64,000 nt of DNA from positions 1,488,001 through 1,552,000 of the forward strand of contig NZ_AP025492.1 in the NCBI RefSeq assembly GCF_024347515.1, read 5' to 3'. The DNA comes from Vibrio gigantis (lineage in GTDB: Bacteria > Pseudomonadota > Gammaproteobacteria > Enterobacterales > Vibrionaceae). The first letter of the stretch is position 1. Every line of letters starts with the position of its first letter. The position numbers and the translations under genes were made by a program. The notes under the pieces are model-generated. The model worked only from the letters and a program-made list of their open reading frames with translations, did not search any database and was not told the origin of the DNA. This document shows, piece by piece, positions 8,277 through 16,758 of the stretch.

Positions 8277-9617
8277 TTACTTGATCACAGCACTAACAGG
8301 GAAGTGATCTGAAAGGTTGTAGTGCTTCCATAATTCACTGCTGGTCGAGCGAGGCACATCAACGCGGTTATTGTTGTAAGCTCTCTGTGCGTACTCCGAA
8401 CTCACCACCACGTAATCGAGATATTCAACGTTTTCCCCGCCAGACATTGGTTCTCCAGCAAAGTTATTGATGCGAGGATCAAAAGTTGAAGCGGTATAAC
8501 CTGAATACTCGGGCTCAGTGGCCTGTAGGTTAGCGAACATCTGTTGGTAGTCGCCAGGGAACTTAAGCTTGTTCACGTTGAAATCACCGCTGTAAATCAC
8601 CGTTTCTGAGGTTGGTATTTCCAGTGATTGAGCGAGTTCACGCATCTGTCTAAATTGACGCTGACGATAATCACGCGCCGTGTCCGTGTCGAACGAGGCG
8701 GTGTGCGTACCAAACACATGGTAAGCCTGACCATTTTTGATGACCTCAGCGTAATTCACGCCTTTATCAGCAAAACAATCTGTGCCCGTACAATCAGGGA
8801 ACACGTATTGCGCTTCGTTGACGATAGGGTAGCGGCTCACAATGATCACGCCGCCGTCATAGATGTTGATACCATCCTTATCGAGCATTTTAGTTTGGTA
8901 TGGGTACTCTTTTGCCAGTTCACGCAGGAACTCATCTCGTCCGTTGGCAAACACTTCTTGAAGCGCTAACACGTCGTAGCCCTTAACGTATTGAGGGATG
9001 AGATCATAACGATCACCGATATGCGAAGCGATAGCCGGTAGAGCCCAAATATTGTAGGTCATCACTTTCAGTATATTGGCGTCTGGTTCGGGTTGCTCAT
9101 CTACTTTTTGTGGGGTGATGGTGTAGTAAATATCATCGTAGCGCGCCGTAGGATCGGCTTTAAGTGCTAGCTCTGCATTGATCCCGAACGCGTCGGTTGT
9201 GCTGCGATGAATATTACGATCATCATGCAGTGTTAGGTTGACGTCTGCAGCACTCAGACCATGTTGCAGTGTCGAGTTATACCAATGCCCTTTCATGGTT
9301 TGGTTGAGCGTGACGCTTTCTCCAATGGAGTTCGATACCACAGTGTCAAACTCATAGGTCTTCCCAGATTTCACACCAGTCCAGCGATTGAAACTGATCA
9401 ACTTCTTCGTTTCCCACGGGCCAATTTTCTCAACATGTTGTTGCCACTCATCGCCAAGTTGAAGTAGATCGGTGCCGGTATGGTTGGCTTGAATCGTCAT
9501 CACTTGGTTAGTGTTGTTGGTCAGATACACATCGGTATCTGCAATAGCAGTGGTTGAAATGAATGAAGCTGATGCAAGTAATGCACTCAGGCAAGTCCAT
9601 TGAGTTTTCATTTTCAC
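8277..9617 (-). CDS. Sphingomyelinase C (neutral, secreted phosphodiesterase/hemolysin)
   Basis: A 446-residue secreted protein. GTG at 9617 has AGGA just upstream; ATG at 9611 is an in-frame alternative. The signal peptide ends near TTAIA. Residues about 27-165 form a beta-rich N-terminal extension. From about residue 182 the endonuclease/exonuclease/phosphatase fold is complete: TYNIWALP, LQEVF (metal-binding Glu), DGGVIIVSRYP, GTHTAS, SGDFNVN (catalytic Asp/Asn) and SDHFPV (catalytic His). Bacterial sphingomyelinases of this type hydrolyse sphingomyelin to ceramide and phosphocholine and lyse host cells. Substrate assignment rests on the overall pattern. The downstream helical gene is probably its partner. 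Confidence 0.88.
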   Translation of the reverse strand: MKMKTQWTCLSALLASASFISTTAIADTDVYLTNNTNQVMTIQANHTGTDLLQLGDEWQQHVEKIGPWETKKLISFNRWTGVKSGKTYEFDTVVSNSIGESVTLNQTMKGHWYNSTLQHGLSAADVNLTLHDDRNIHRSTTDAFGINAELALKADPTARYDDIYYTITPQKVDEQPEPDANILKVMTYNIWALPAIASHIGDRYDLIPQYVKGYDVLALQEVFANGRDEFLRELAKEYPYQTKMLDKDGINIYDGGVIIVSRYPIVNEAQYVFPDCTGTDCFADKGVNYAEVIKNGQAYHVFGTHTASFDTDTARDYRQRQFRQMRELAQSLEIPTSETVIYSGDFNVNKLKFPGDYQQMFANLQATEPEYSGYTASTFDPRINNFAGEPMSGGENVEYLDYVVVSSEYAQRAYNNNRVDVPRSTSSELWKHYNLSDHFPVSAVIK

Positions 9618-10013
9618 GTTATCCTTACTGATTGGTTTAAAGAATAACGTAGTAAAGAGTTATGACATTGGAGTTATAACTCTATCAGAATTATCCAAAT
9701 ATTAGATATATGCCATGGTTTTATAAATTTGATTACTCATTGAAAATTAACATATTGCTTTGTCGGAATGATAAGTGATACGCGCGCACGTTAACAAACA
9801 GAGGAACGATTTGGATTTGAGGGTAAGTCACCAGTGGTGTGTTTTCGTGGAAATCAGAGGTCGGGAAACAACCAGATGTGGATACTGTGAATCACGATAA
9901 GGGATAACGCTAACAGCCTTGCTCTATCAGTATAAATTTTGCCATTGTTCAGTAAACAGATTCCTCAAAAACAGGTATGATAGTGTCGTTTTTAATCCTG
10001 AACTGGGAAAGTC
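9618..10013. other. Intergenic region between divergent sphingomyelinase and DUF2058 genes
   Basis: About 400 bp of AT-rich sequence holding both divergent promoters. TATGAT at 9976-9981 could be the -10 element for the rightward gene, but no good -35 is spaced correctly. No small gene with a convincing ribosome site and no repeat was seen. Confidence 0.5.
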
Positions 10014-10535
10014 ATGGCAAAGTTAACACTCCAAGAGCAGATGCTTAAAGCTGGCTTGGTAAATGAGAAAAAATTAAAGAAGGCGAAGAAAGGCTCTAAA
10101 AAGTCTCGCGTTCAGTCTCGTGAAGCAAAAGCGGCAGCTGAAGAAACTAAACTGGCGCAGCAAGCGAAAGACAAAGAACTAAACCAACAGTTGAAAGAAC
10201 AGCAGTTGAGCAAAGAAATTAAAGCTCAAGTGAAGCAACTGATTGAGATGAACAAGCTTGAACAGAAGAACGGTGAGATCAAATACAACTTCACCGACGG
10301 TACGCTAGTTAAATACCTTTACGTAGAAGAGCTGACTCAAAAGCAACTAAGTAAAGGCATTCTAAGTATTGCTCGTCAAGGCGAGAGCTATGTTGTTATC
10401 CCAACATCAGTAGCAAACAAGATTGCAATGCGTGATGAAGAATCTATTGTTGATACGCAAGCGGGTAGCACAGACGAAGTAGACGAAGATGATCCGTACA
10501 AAGACTTTGTGATCCCAGATGATCTAATGTGGTAA
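10014..10535 (+). CDS. DUF2058 family protein (YaiL-like)
   Basis: A 173-residue cytoplasmic protein. The start MAKLTLQEQMLKAGLVNEKK and the following very Lys/Arg-rich coiled region (residues about 18-85) are typical of the YaiL/DUF2058 family, which has been described as nucleoprotein or polynucleotide-associated. The C-terminal half includes IKYNFTDGTLVKYLYV and YVVIPTSVANKIAMRD, and ends in an acidic tail. Length is as in E. coli YaiL. A strong intrinsic terminator follows 56 bp after the stop, so it is monocistronic. Its biochemical role is unknown. Confidence 0.9.
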   Translation: MAKLTLQEQMLKAGLVNEKKLKKAKKGSKKSRVQSREAKAAAEETKLAQQAKDKELNQQLKEQQLSKEIKAQVKQLIEMNKLEQKNGEIKYNFTDGTLVKYLYVEELTQKQLSKGILSIARQGESYVVIPTSVANKIAMRDEESIVDTQAGSTDEVDEDDPYKDFVIPDDLMW

Positions 10536-10591
10536 TCCTCGACTAAACCACTATTTAATTCGTCAATTACTTGTTGCGTTGAAGAAGTATT

Positions 10592-10626
10592 AAAAAGCCC
10601 CGATGTGTCTTACATCGGGGCTTTTT
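10592..10626 (+). terminator. Rho-independent terminator of the DUF2058 gene
   Basis: Perfect 15-bp stem: aaaaagccccgatgt (10592-10606) pairs with acatcggggcttttt (10612-10626) around a 5-nt loop. The A and T tracts at the ends make it able to work in both directions. Confidence 0.95.
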
Positions 10627-10762
10627 CAATGTTGGCAACTGCATAGAATTATTTACGGGTTCATCTGAACCAGTCATGTCTCTATGTTCGAGAAATAATT
10701 GATTGCGAGTGTCTCAATTACGACCGCTTTACTGGTAGGTTACCGACTAAGGCTTTGGCCTG

Positions 10763-10945
10763 CTAATCGGCAACAATGTCTGCGATGTCGAAAGTTGAGT
10801 CTTGTTGGCTATGTTTAAGTTGATGATATTCTAGCTGATATTGCTCATAGCCATCAAAATAGCAGTCGCCGATTTCATTGCGTGGGCAAATTTGTACATC
10901 GTCTCTTGCGACCAGTTCAGTTGAACAAGATGGGCAGTGTTTCAT
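10763..10945 (-). CDS. Small CPSC-motif (zinc-ribbon-like) protein
   Basis: A 60-residue protein starting MKHCPSCSTELV. A CxxC pair near the N-terminus, then two more Cys at about residues 19 and 27 (ICPR, DCYF), could bind one zinc. The C-terminal half is acidic and Gln/Tyr-rich. A textbook AGGAGG lies a few bases before the ATG, which is why I accept it as a gene. I do not recognise a named family; small cysteine proteins of this kind are common conserved hypotheticals in vibrios. Confidence 0.75.
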   Translation of the reverse strand: MKHCPSCSTELVARDDVQICPRNEIGDCYFDGYEQYQLEYHQLKHSQQDSTFDIADIVAD

Positions 10946-11196
10946 AGATCCTCCTGATGGATTCCCAGTGTATAACCGGCCCCATTAACTCAAACTTTTG
11001 TTTCGTTGTGATGTCATTTTTAAGTCAGTGTGGAATGATTCAAGAGCCTGATGTTTTAGGCGTAATTGAGTGAGTCTGGTGAACCGAAGATAAAGAAATT
11101 AAGAACAATTCAGTTAAGAAAAATCAAGCCCAAAGCGAGTGCGGTGGGCTTGGAAGAATCACGGTTGTTACAGCTATCGTTTGCTAGCTTAGTGGC

Positions 11197-12669
11197 TTAT
11201 CGTTGTGCTGGGTTTATCGTTAGTTCAGCATCTTCAAACCCCAGTTGCGAAAGGGTTTCAGAATCAAAGTCAGTAACTACCTGAATATCGCCTGCATAAT
11301 AAATTTTATGATTGTTCAGTGCGGTCATCACATCGAATGAGCCTACAGAGTGCTGTTCACCGATATCGATCAGGCCTGAATATTGAGACTCAGCACTGAA
11401 TTGGCCAGTTACGTGTGTGTAGAAGGGACGTACACTTGCTCCCGCGGCATATTGCATGCTGCTTAAGCCATTCGCGTTAATCGCCCAGCTCCAATCCCAC
11501 CATTTCATCTCACCTGGAATATAACGGTGATCCCATTGATAGCGTATGTTCGCTTGTTCTTCGCTATTAGTCCCCATGGTGAAGGTGTGTGAGATTGTTG
11601 GTCGGTTTGTTGGGTGTGAACTTAGTGCATTACCGCTATAGCGTAAGAAGCCGGTGAAACTGACGTCGTAACTCATGTTTGCTTTGATGCGGTACGGGTA
11701 AGAGATACTTGAGCGATAAAACTCGACTCTAAAGGGCAAAACAGAATTAGCCGGTACGGTGATGATCGCTTGTAGCTCTGTAGGTTCTGAGCGAGAACCA
11801 TTGTTGGTATCAGAGAAACGTTGGTCTTGCTCAAGCACCACTGTTACATCTGTTTTCCCAACCTGAGGCCAAGTAAAGTTCTCTTTGAGCATTACTGAGT
11901 CTGAGAGGTCAAAGCGGTTGGTTTTGCGCCACTGGGTGGATTGCTCAAAATGAAGGTCAACGATGATCTGCTTCGGTTCGTCGCTGTCATTAATAGCGTA
12001 AGCCGACACTGTATTAATCAGAGCTTGTTCTGGTTCGCTAACCTCGCCATGCGAGAATGCCATGCTATCAAGCGAGTAAGAGAAGTTATCGACTGTGATT
12101 GTTGTCTTTTCGTTACAGCGTTCGCCAGAACATGCTCCGTCGCTGTTGCCCTTTATCTCCCAACCATCGTTAAGCTGTTTAATTCCCATGTCTTGGCCTA
12201 CGTAGCGTCCGTTGTCACCGCCAACCCAAGCGTAACCCAGGTTGTGTGCTAAGTAACTCAATGGGCGAATAAAGCTAGCATTGTCGCTGACTAACGCTCG
12301 TTGAACCTTAACGTTGCCGTGCTCTTCAATGGCTTGCGCTTGATAGTAAGGCAAACCTGCGTCTGGGTGGTTGGGATAGCACCATGTGTCGTCGCTGTCT
12401 TGGCCTTGTTTAATGAGGCCGTGATAGCCTGAGCCCATGATTACCCAGTCGTCTTGAAGGCCTGCTATATCCCAAACGTTCATGCGAGAGATAAGCGCTG
12501 TTTTGTGTTCTTGTGCTTCGGTATGAGTAAGTGGGCGATAGTCCGAGCGACAAACATCTTCCCCAAGCTTGTCTAAGACAATTTGGTCTGAGTATATTTT
12601 TGAATGAGCCGTCAAAGGTAGTACCGATAGGGCGGTGCTAAATAGAATGGTTTTACTGACGTTAAGCAT
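11197..12669 (-). CDS. Aerolysin family beta-barrel pore-forming toxin
   Basis: A 490-residue protoxin closely aligned with Aeromonas aerolysin along its length. ATG at 12669, with AGGAAT upstream, gives a signal peptide ending TAHS; a TTG at 12690 is less likely. Matching blocks include NxWVIMGxGYxG, SYLAHxLGYAWVGG, SYPYxxKAxxSYD, IRYQWDxRYIPGE and WDWxWxIxxNGLSxMQ. All four aerolysin cysteines are kept (two disulfides). Departures: aerolysin His132 aligns with Asn, Tyr162 with Glu and Trp324 with Tyr, and the basic KVRRAR activation loop is absent. It is expected to bind host membranes, heptamerise and form a pore after proteolysis; receptor and activating protease may differ from aerolysin. 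Terminal Ile-rich propeptide SQLGFEDAELTINP is retained. Confidence 0.95.
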   Translation of the reverse strand: MLNVSKTILFSTALSVLPLTAHSKIYSDQIVLDKLGEDVCRSDYRPLTHTEAQEHKTALISRMNVWDIAGLQDDWVIMGSGYHGLIKQGQDSDDTWCYPNHPDAGLPYYQAQAIEEHGNVKVQRALVSDNASFIRPLSYLAHNLGYAWVGGDNGRYVGQDMGIKQLNDGWEIKGNSDGACSGERCNEKTTITVDNFSYSLDSMAFSHGEVSEPEQALINTVSAYAINDSDEPKQIIVDLHFEQSTQWRKTNRFDLSDSVMLKENFTWPQVGKTDVTVVLEQDQRFSDTNNGSRSEPTELQAIITVPANSVLPFRVEFYRSSISYPYRIKANMSYDVSFTGFLRYSGNALSSHPTNRPTISHTFTMGTNSEEQANIRYQWDHRYIPGEMKWWDWSWAINANGLSSMQYAAGASVRPFYTHVTGQFSAESQYSGLIDIGEQHSVGSFDVMTALNNHKIYYAGDIQVVTDFDSETLSQLGFEDAELTINPAQR

Positions 12670-13077
12670 GAATAAATTCCTAGGTGCCAATATTTGGCTA
12701 TTGTTTTTGGATTCGATTTATATGTGTTGTTATGAGTATTGTTTAAAGCCGAGGGTCTCTAGCGGGGTGTACTCTGTCATATAAAACAAAGCCAAAAGAA
12801 CTGAAATGAATTGAAAATAAATACTTATAAATATCAGAGGGTTGTGCTGATCATCTTGTTGTTTGATAAAGACTTATCTTGATTGATTTTAATTAGTATC
12901 AACCATCCAAATAATGGGTGGTTAATTGTTGAACGTTTGTATTACTGTAACTTCGTTTTCTAGGATATGGGCTTGGAAAATTAGGCCTGCGAGATTGAAT
13001 AGAAATATATATTGCTGATTGGATGGTAAGTAAGAACGTGAGCCAGAATAAGAAATGATGCTGTGATAGGGAGGATC
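12670..13077. other. AT-rich region upstream of the aerolysin gene
   Basis: About 410 bp, strongly AT-rich, with no gene-like frame on either strand. It should hold the leftward aerolysin promoter. I could not place -35/-10 boxes with confidence, nor a recognisable regulator site. Confidence 0.4.
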
Positions 13078-13120
13078 AAAAAATGCAGCAAACAACCTTT
13101 CGATTATTGCTGCATTTTTT
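13078..13120 (-). terminator. Terminator downstream of the YdcF-family gene
   Basis: aaaaaatgcagcaa (13078-13091) pairs with ttgctgcatttttt (13107-13120), a 14-bp perfect stem with A/T tracts. It lies 37 bp after the stop of the leftward gene at 13157 and insulates the aerolysin promoter from it. Confidence 0.85.
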
Positions 13121-13156
13121 TGTTTGTATCGATTGAGTTAACTTAATTGAACGTGA

Positions 13157-13918
13157 TTAAGCATCCCCAGGCTTTTCCCGTTTGCTGTTCCAACCCATAA
13201 AGTTGTAGATGTTGTAACGAGCAAACCCGATTTGTTCGTGCAAAGCAAAGTTTGTTACCGCAAAGTTGTACCACAGAGGTAGCCATGAGATTTGAGCCGC
13301 CATGTAATCAGCTCTAACCGGAATCACGTCCAACCCGAAGTGGTTGAAATAGAGTTCACTACGGCGAATGTGCAGGCCAGATGAAACCAGCACAATGTTG
13401 TCGAATTTATGATGCTTCATCAGGTCGCTGGTCAGTTGTGCATTTTTCCACGTATTCACGCTGTTCGGTTCTTGAATGATGTCGGCCATTGGAACACCAA
13501 GCCTAAGCAGTTGATGTTCATAAACTTCAGCCTCTGTAACGCCGTTATTCTGAGCGTCACCACCACTGATGATCACTTTGCATGTGGTTTGCGCTTTTGC
13601 GCAATCTTTATATTGGCTTGCGGTTTCACTGATTCGGCCATAAGAGAAAAAAGCGGGTTCGAATTCTTGCGTACTTTTAATTAGCTGCGTTCCTGCACCC
13701 AGAAGAACAATGGCGTTATTGTCAGACCATTGGATATCAGGCTTATTTTCATAATGCGCTTGTAGGTCGTCTAATAAATAACGAGGGATCAAACCTGAAC
13801 CAATCAACACAAACGACGATATAAGAACAAGAGATATAAAATTAGAAGTTGTTCGCCATTGAAGTAAACGTGTAATGCCAACGAATAGCAGAAGAAGTAA
13901 AAGTATAATAAAGCTCAT
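13157..13918 (-). CDS. YdcF/ElyC family (DUF218) membrane protein
   Basis: About 253 residues from the ATG at 13918, which begins just before the first membrane segment (SFIILLLLLLFVGI); a TTG at 13984 would add 22 residues. A second hydrophobic segment follows (LVLISSFVLIGSGL). The soluble domain has the DUF218 pattern: NAIVLLGAG, VIISGG, TEAEVYEHQLLRLGVP, EPNSVNTWKNA and VLVSSGLHIRRSELYF. Family members (SanA, ElyC, YdcF) act in envelope integrity or bind nucleotides; the exact role here is unknown. It is monocistronic with its own terminator. Confidence 0.85.
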   Translation of the reverse strand: MSFIILLLLLLFVGITRLLQWRTTSNFISLVLISSFVLIGSGLIPRYLLDDLQAHYENKPDIQWSDNNAIVLLGAGTQLIKSTQEFEPAFFSYGRISETASQYKDCAKAQTTCKVIISGGDAQNNGVTEAEVYEHQLLRLGVPMADIIQEPNSVNTWKNAQLTSDLMKHHKFDNIVLVSSGLHIRRSELYFNHFGLDVIPVRADYMAAQISWLPLWYNFAVTNFALHEQIGFARYNIYNFMGWNSKREKPGDA

Positions 13919-14205
13919 GAGGATCCCGTTATCGAACTGGTGCCAAGGTGGTGTAGCATGTTGAAGCGTTGCATCATATATCAATCATGATGATTCTTCA
14001 TAGCTAACTCATTGTATTATTGAACAAATTCACGATTTCTTGCGATTAAATACGATAACTAATAAGAGCATGAGTAAAAGCGCTTTATTATTGTTCAATA
14101 ACCCCTAATAAAATACAGGTATATAAACGAGGGAATTATTTAAACCCTATTTCGTGTTATTTAAATCACTTACTTTTTCTTGCCATAAATCGCTACCCCA
14201 TCATT

Positions 14206-15090
14206 TTATCGACTTAAACTTTCAAAGTAATTCTGAACAAACTTAATAAACATTTGATGCTTTTTAGCTGGGTAAATGACTTGCGGATAGAACAGATAAA
14301 TACTGTTGCCTTGTTGTAGGCACTCGTCAGATAATACTCGCTCTAATTCTCCACGTTCAACTTCTTTATCAACGTAATAACTCGCGATTCGAATGATGCC
14401 ACTACCGGTCATAGCCTGCTGTTTAAGCAAGTGGTTGTCATTGCTTGAGAGCCAGCCTGACACATCGATATTCGCAGATTTTAAAGGTCACTCTGTTTGA
14501 TGCAGTGTGGCTAAACATTGGTGGCTATTTAACTCATGTGCGCTGGTGGGGCGTCCAAACTGATCTAGGTAACCGGGCGTCGCGACTAAATCATGTTGAT
14601 AGGTAATCAATCGTTTCGCGATCATGTTGTCTGGTGGGGTGTTAGTGGCGCGAAAGGCGATATCGATATCATCTTGGTTAAGATTGAAGTTGGTGTAGCT
14701 GCTGTTTATCTCGAAGCGAACTTCTGGGTATTGCTCTCTAAATTGTTGGCAGATATCAAATAGAAAGACCTCGGTAAACATCTTTGGTGCTGTCAGCCGT
14801 AATGTACCTTTAACGATGTCGTGTTGCTCTGAAACACTGCGTTCAAGCTGCAATACTTGAGAGCGAATGGTTAAGCCTTGTTGTAAGGCACGTTCGCCTT
14901 CTTGGGTTAATCGAACGCTGCGCGTAGTTCTTACAAGAAGAGGGCACTGTAAGTCGCTCTCTAGTCGTTTAATTTGCTCTGATAGATAGCTCTTAGATAT
15001 GCCGAGTTTCTCTGCTGCCTTGGTAAAGTTAAGTTGCTGAGCAAGTTCTACAAATAGGATCAGTCGTTCTATTCTCTTGTGCTCGTTCAT
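14206..15090 (-). pseudogene. LysR family regulator interrupted by an in-frame TGA
   Basis: Two pieces in the same reading frame make one normal-length (about 294-residue) LysR protein. The first 200 residues hold the HTH (AEKLGISKSYLSEQIKRLESDL) and the start of the effector domain; they stop at TGA (14488-14490) right after HQTE. Translation past the stop continues PLKSANIDVSGWL and then the rest of the effector domain to 14206. A single G-to-A change of a Trp codon (TGG) would explain it. The gene is divergent from an aldo/keto reductase, its probable target, which is broken in the same way. A truncated but DNA-binding product could still be made. Confidence 0.88.
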
Positions 15091-15120
15091 GTGCGTTTTC
15101 CTTCAAAACTGGCTAACTCT

Positions 15121-15142
15121 ATTGTTCGTCATATCAAACAAT
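15121..15142. promoter_or_regulatory. Dyad in the LysR/aldo-keto reductase divergent promoter
   Basis: attgtt (15121-15126) and aacaat (15137-15142) are perfect inverted arms 10 nt apart, 31 bp from the regulator start codon. The spacing and AT-rich arms suit a LysR recognition site. A related half, aacaatatga, recurs at 15178-15187 nearer the reductase gene. Confidence 0.45.
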
Positions 15143-15232
15143 TAATTCGCAACTAGCATATTCTGTTTTCTAAAAAGAACAATATGATAGAGGCATATTT
15201 ATGGACAGAAAATCTTCTAAGTGAGAATCGAT

Positions 15233-16243
15233 ATGACGAACAGCGTTGAAGCTACAAACAAAACGAATGATAAAAAGGGTATTCCGCTATCGAGCTATCT
15301 ACGGAATGTTGGGCAAGTCGCCTACGGATGCATGGGACTTGGTGGTGGCTGGAACGACAATCCAGTAGTGGCAGCGGATATAGCGCAAACGCGTAACGTA
15401 ATCGACACAGCATTAGAGTCAGGAATCAATTTGTTCGACCATGCTGACATTTATACGTTCAGCAAAGCAGAGCAAGCCTTTGGTCGAGCGTTACAGCAAG
15501 CCCCTGAATTGCGTGATCAGATGTTCATTCAATCTAAATGTGGGATTCGTTTTGAAGCTGAGGGCAACGTTGGCCGTTATGATTTCTCAGCAGATTGGGT
15601 AGGTCAATCGGTAGAGGGCATCCTGAATCGCTTGAATACTGAAAAGCTCGACGTGTTGCTCTTGCATCGCCCTGATCCGCTGATGGAACTCGATGAGTTG
15701 GCAAGAACGCTTGAAAATCTGAAAGCTCAGGGCCAGGTCGATTTCTTCGGTGTGTCTAACATGAACAGTCACCAAATTCAGTACCTACAGTCGGCTCTTG
15801 GTCAGCCAATTGTCGCGAATCAAATTGAAATGAGTTTGGCAAAGCTTGATTGGCTTAATGATGGCGTAATGATTAACTCGCAAGACCATCACCAATCTGA
15901 TTTTGCTTCAGGCACGCTCGAACATTGCCAAATGAATAACATCTAACTGCAAGCTTGGAGTTGTTTGGCACAAGGGCGGTTTGCTGAGCAAGGTTTGTAT
16001 TCTGAACACGAGAACGTGAGAAAGACGGCACGCTACGTAGCTCAGTTAGCGAATCAATATGGCGTAGAAAGTGAAGCGATTGTGTTGGCGTTTTTACTTC
16101 GTCATCCAGCTGGTATTCAGCCTGTCATCGGCACTACGAATCTAGACCGAATCAAGGCATCTGCGGTTGCGACTCAGATTAATCTCACTCGTGAAGAGTG
16201 GTACAAGTTATACGTGTACTCACGTGGTCAGGCGTTGCCATAA
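15233..16243 (+). pseudogene. Aldo/keto reductase (YdhF-like) interrupted by an in-frame TAA
   Basis: The first part (to 15946) has the aldo/keto reductase core: YGCMGLGGGW, LFDHADIYT with the catalytic Asp and Tyr, SKCGIR with the catalytic Lys, LLLHRPDP with the catalytic His, and FFGVSNM. It stops at TAA (15944-15946) after CQMNNI. The same frame continues LQAWSCLAQGRF and then the NADPH-binding end (HPAGIQPVIGTTNLDRI) to 16243. A CAA-to-TAA change would account for it, since the family has a Gln- or Thr-like residue before the AWS block. GTG at 15221 is an alternative start, but ATG at 15233 has a better-placed GAGA. The truncated product would lack most of the coenzyme site. Confidence 0.88.
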
Positions 16244-16252
16244 GGGATGAAC

Positions 16253-16645
16253 ATGTTGAATCAAAAAATAGTACAGCAACTTGTGTACAGTGCACTCGAC
16301 ATTGCAGGGCACAACGACCAAGCGATTGCGGTGAGTGTGTGTGATACACATGGCGAACTGCTTGCGTTTTCTCGAATGGACAACGTCAGCGTACAGGCAG
16401 GTTTGTTAGCTCAAAACAAAGCCTATACCTCGGCACGAGACAGACAACCGAGTGGCAATTTAGGTGCTTGGGCAAGAGAAACGGGCAAAGACTTGAGTTA
16501 TTGGACGGACTCGAGAATTACTGGCTTCAAAGGTGGGGTTCCAATTATCCAGAAAGGGCATGTGATAGGTGCACTTGGTATCAGCGGATTAAGCGAAGAT
16601 GACGATGAAGCATTAGCAGAGAAAGTCATTCAACTTGTGCTCTAA
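16253..16645 (+). CDS. GlcG/HbpS family heme-degrading-domain protein
   Basis: About 130 residues, PF03928 type: alternating helix and strand with the typical SALDIAGHNDQAIAVSVCDTHGELLAFSRMD start and a GGVPIIQKGHVIGALGISG strand pair. Some members (HbpS) bind and degrade heme, while GlcG has no settled role. AAGGG sits 6 nt before ATG 16253; ATG 16247 is too close to it. It lies 9 nt beyond the reductase remnant, so it belongs to that operon and is the only intact member. A terminator follows. Confidence 0.85.
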   Translation: MLNQKIVQQLVYSALDIAGHNDQAIAVSVCDTHGELLAFSRMDNVSVQAGLLAQNKAYTSARDRQPSGNLGAWARETGKDLSYWTDSRITGFKGGVPIIQKGHVIGALGISGLSEDDDEALAEKVIQLVL

Positions 16646-16690
16646 GCGCTGTTGCTTGTGAAGTTACTTAAGATAGAAACAACAGATAAT

Positions 16691-16720
16691 AAAAAACCGA
16701 TGCATGTGCATCGGTTTTTT
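16691..16720 (+). terminator. Rho-independent terminator after the GlcG-like gene
   Basis: aaaaaaccgatgca and tgcatcggtttttt are perfect 14-bp arms with a 2-nt spacer (effective loop larger after fraying). It also faces the leftward tcyP gene, so it may serve both strands. Confidence 0.92.
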
Positions 16721-16758
16721 GTTTAACGGGAGTCAAGTTATTGAATCAATCGAATCCA

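Noticed and set aside
11066..11284. 72-residue rightward frame
   Set aside because: It overlaps the aerolysin 3' end on the other strand, has no ribosome site and shows no protein features.
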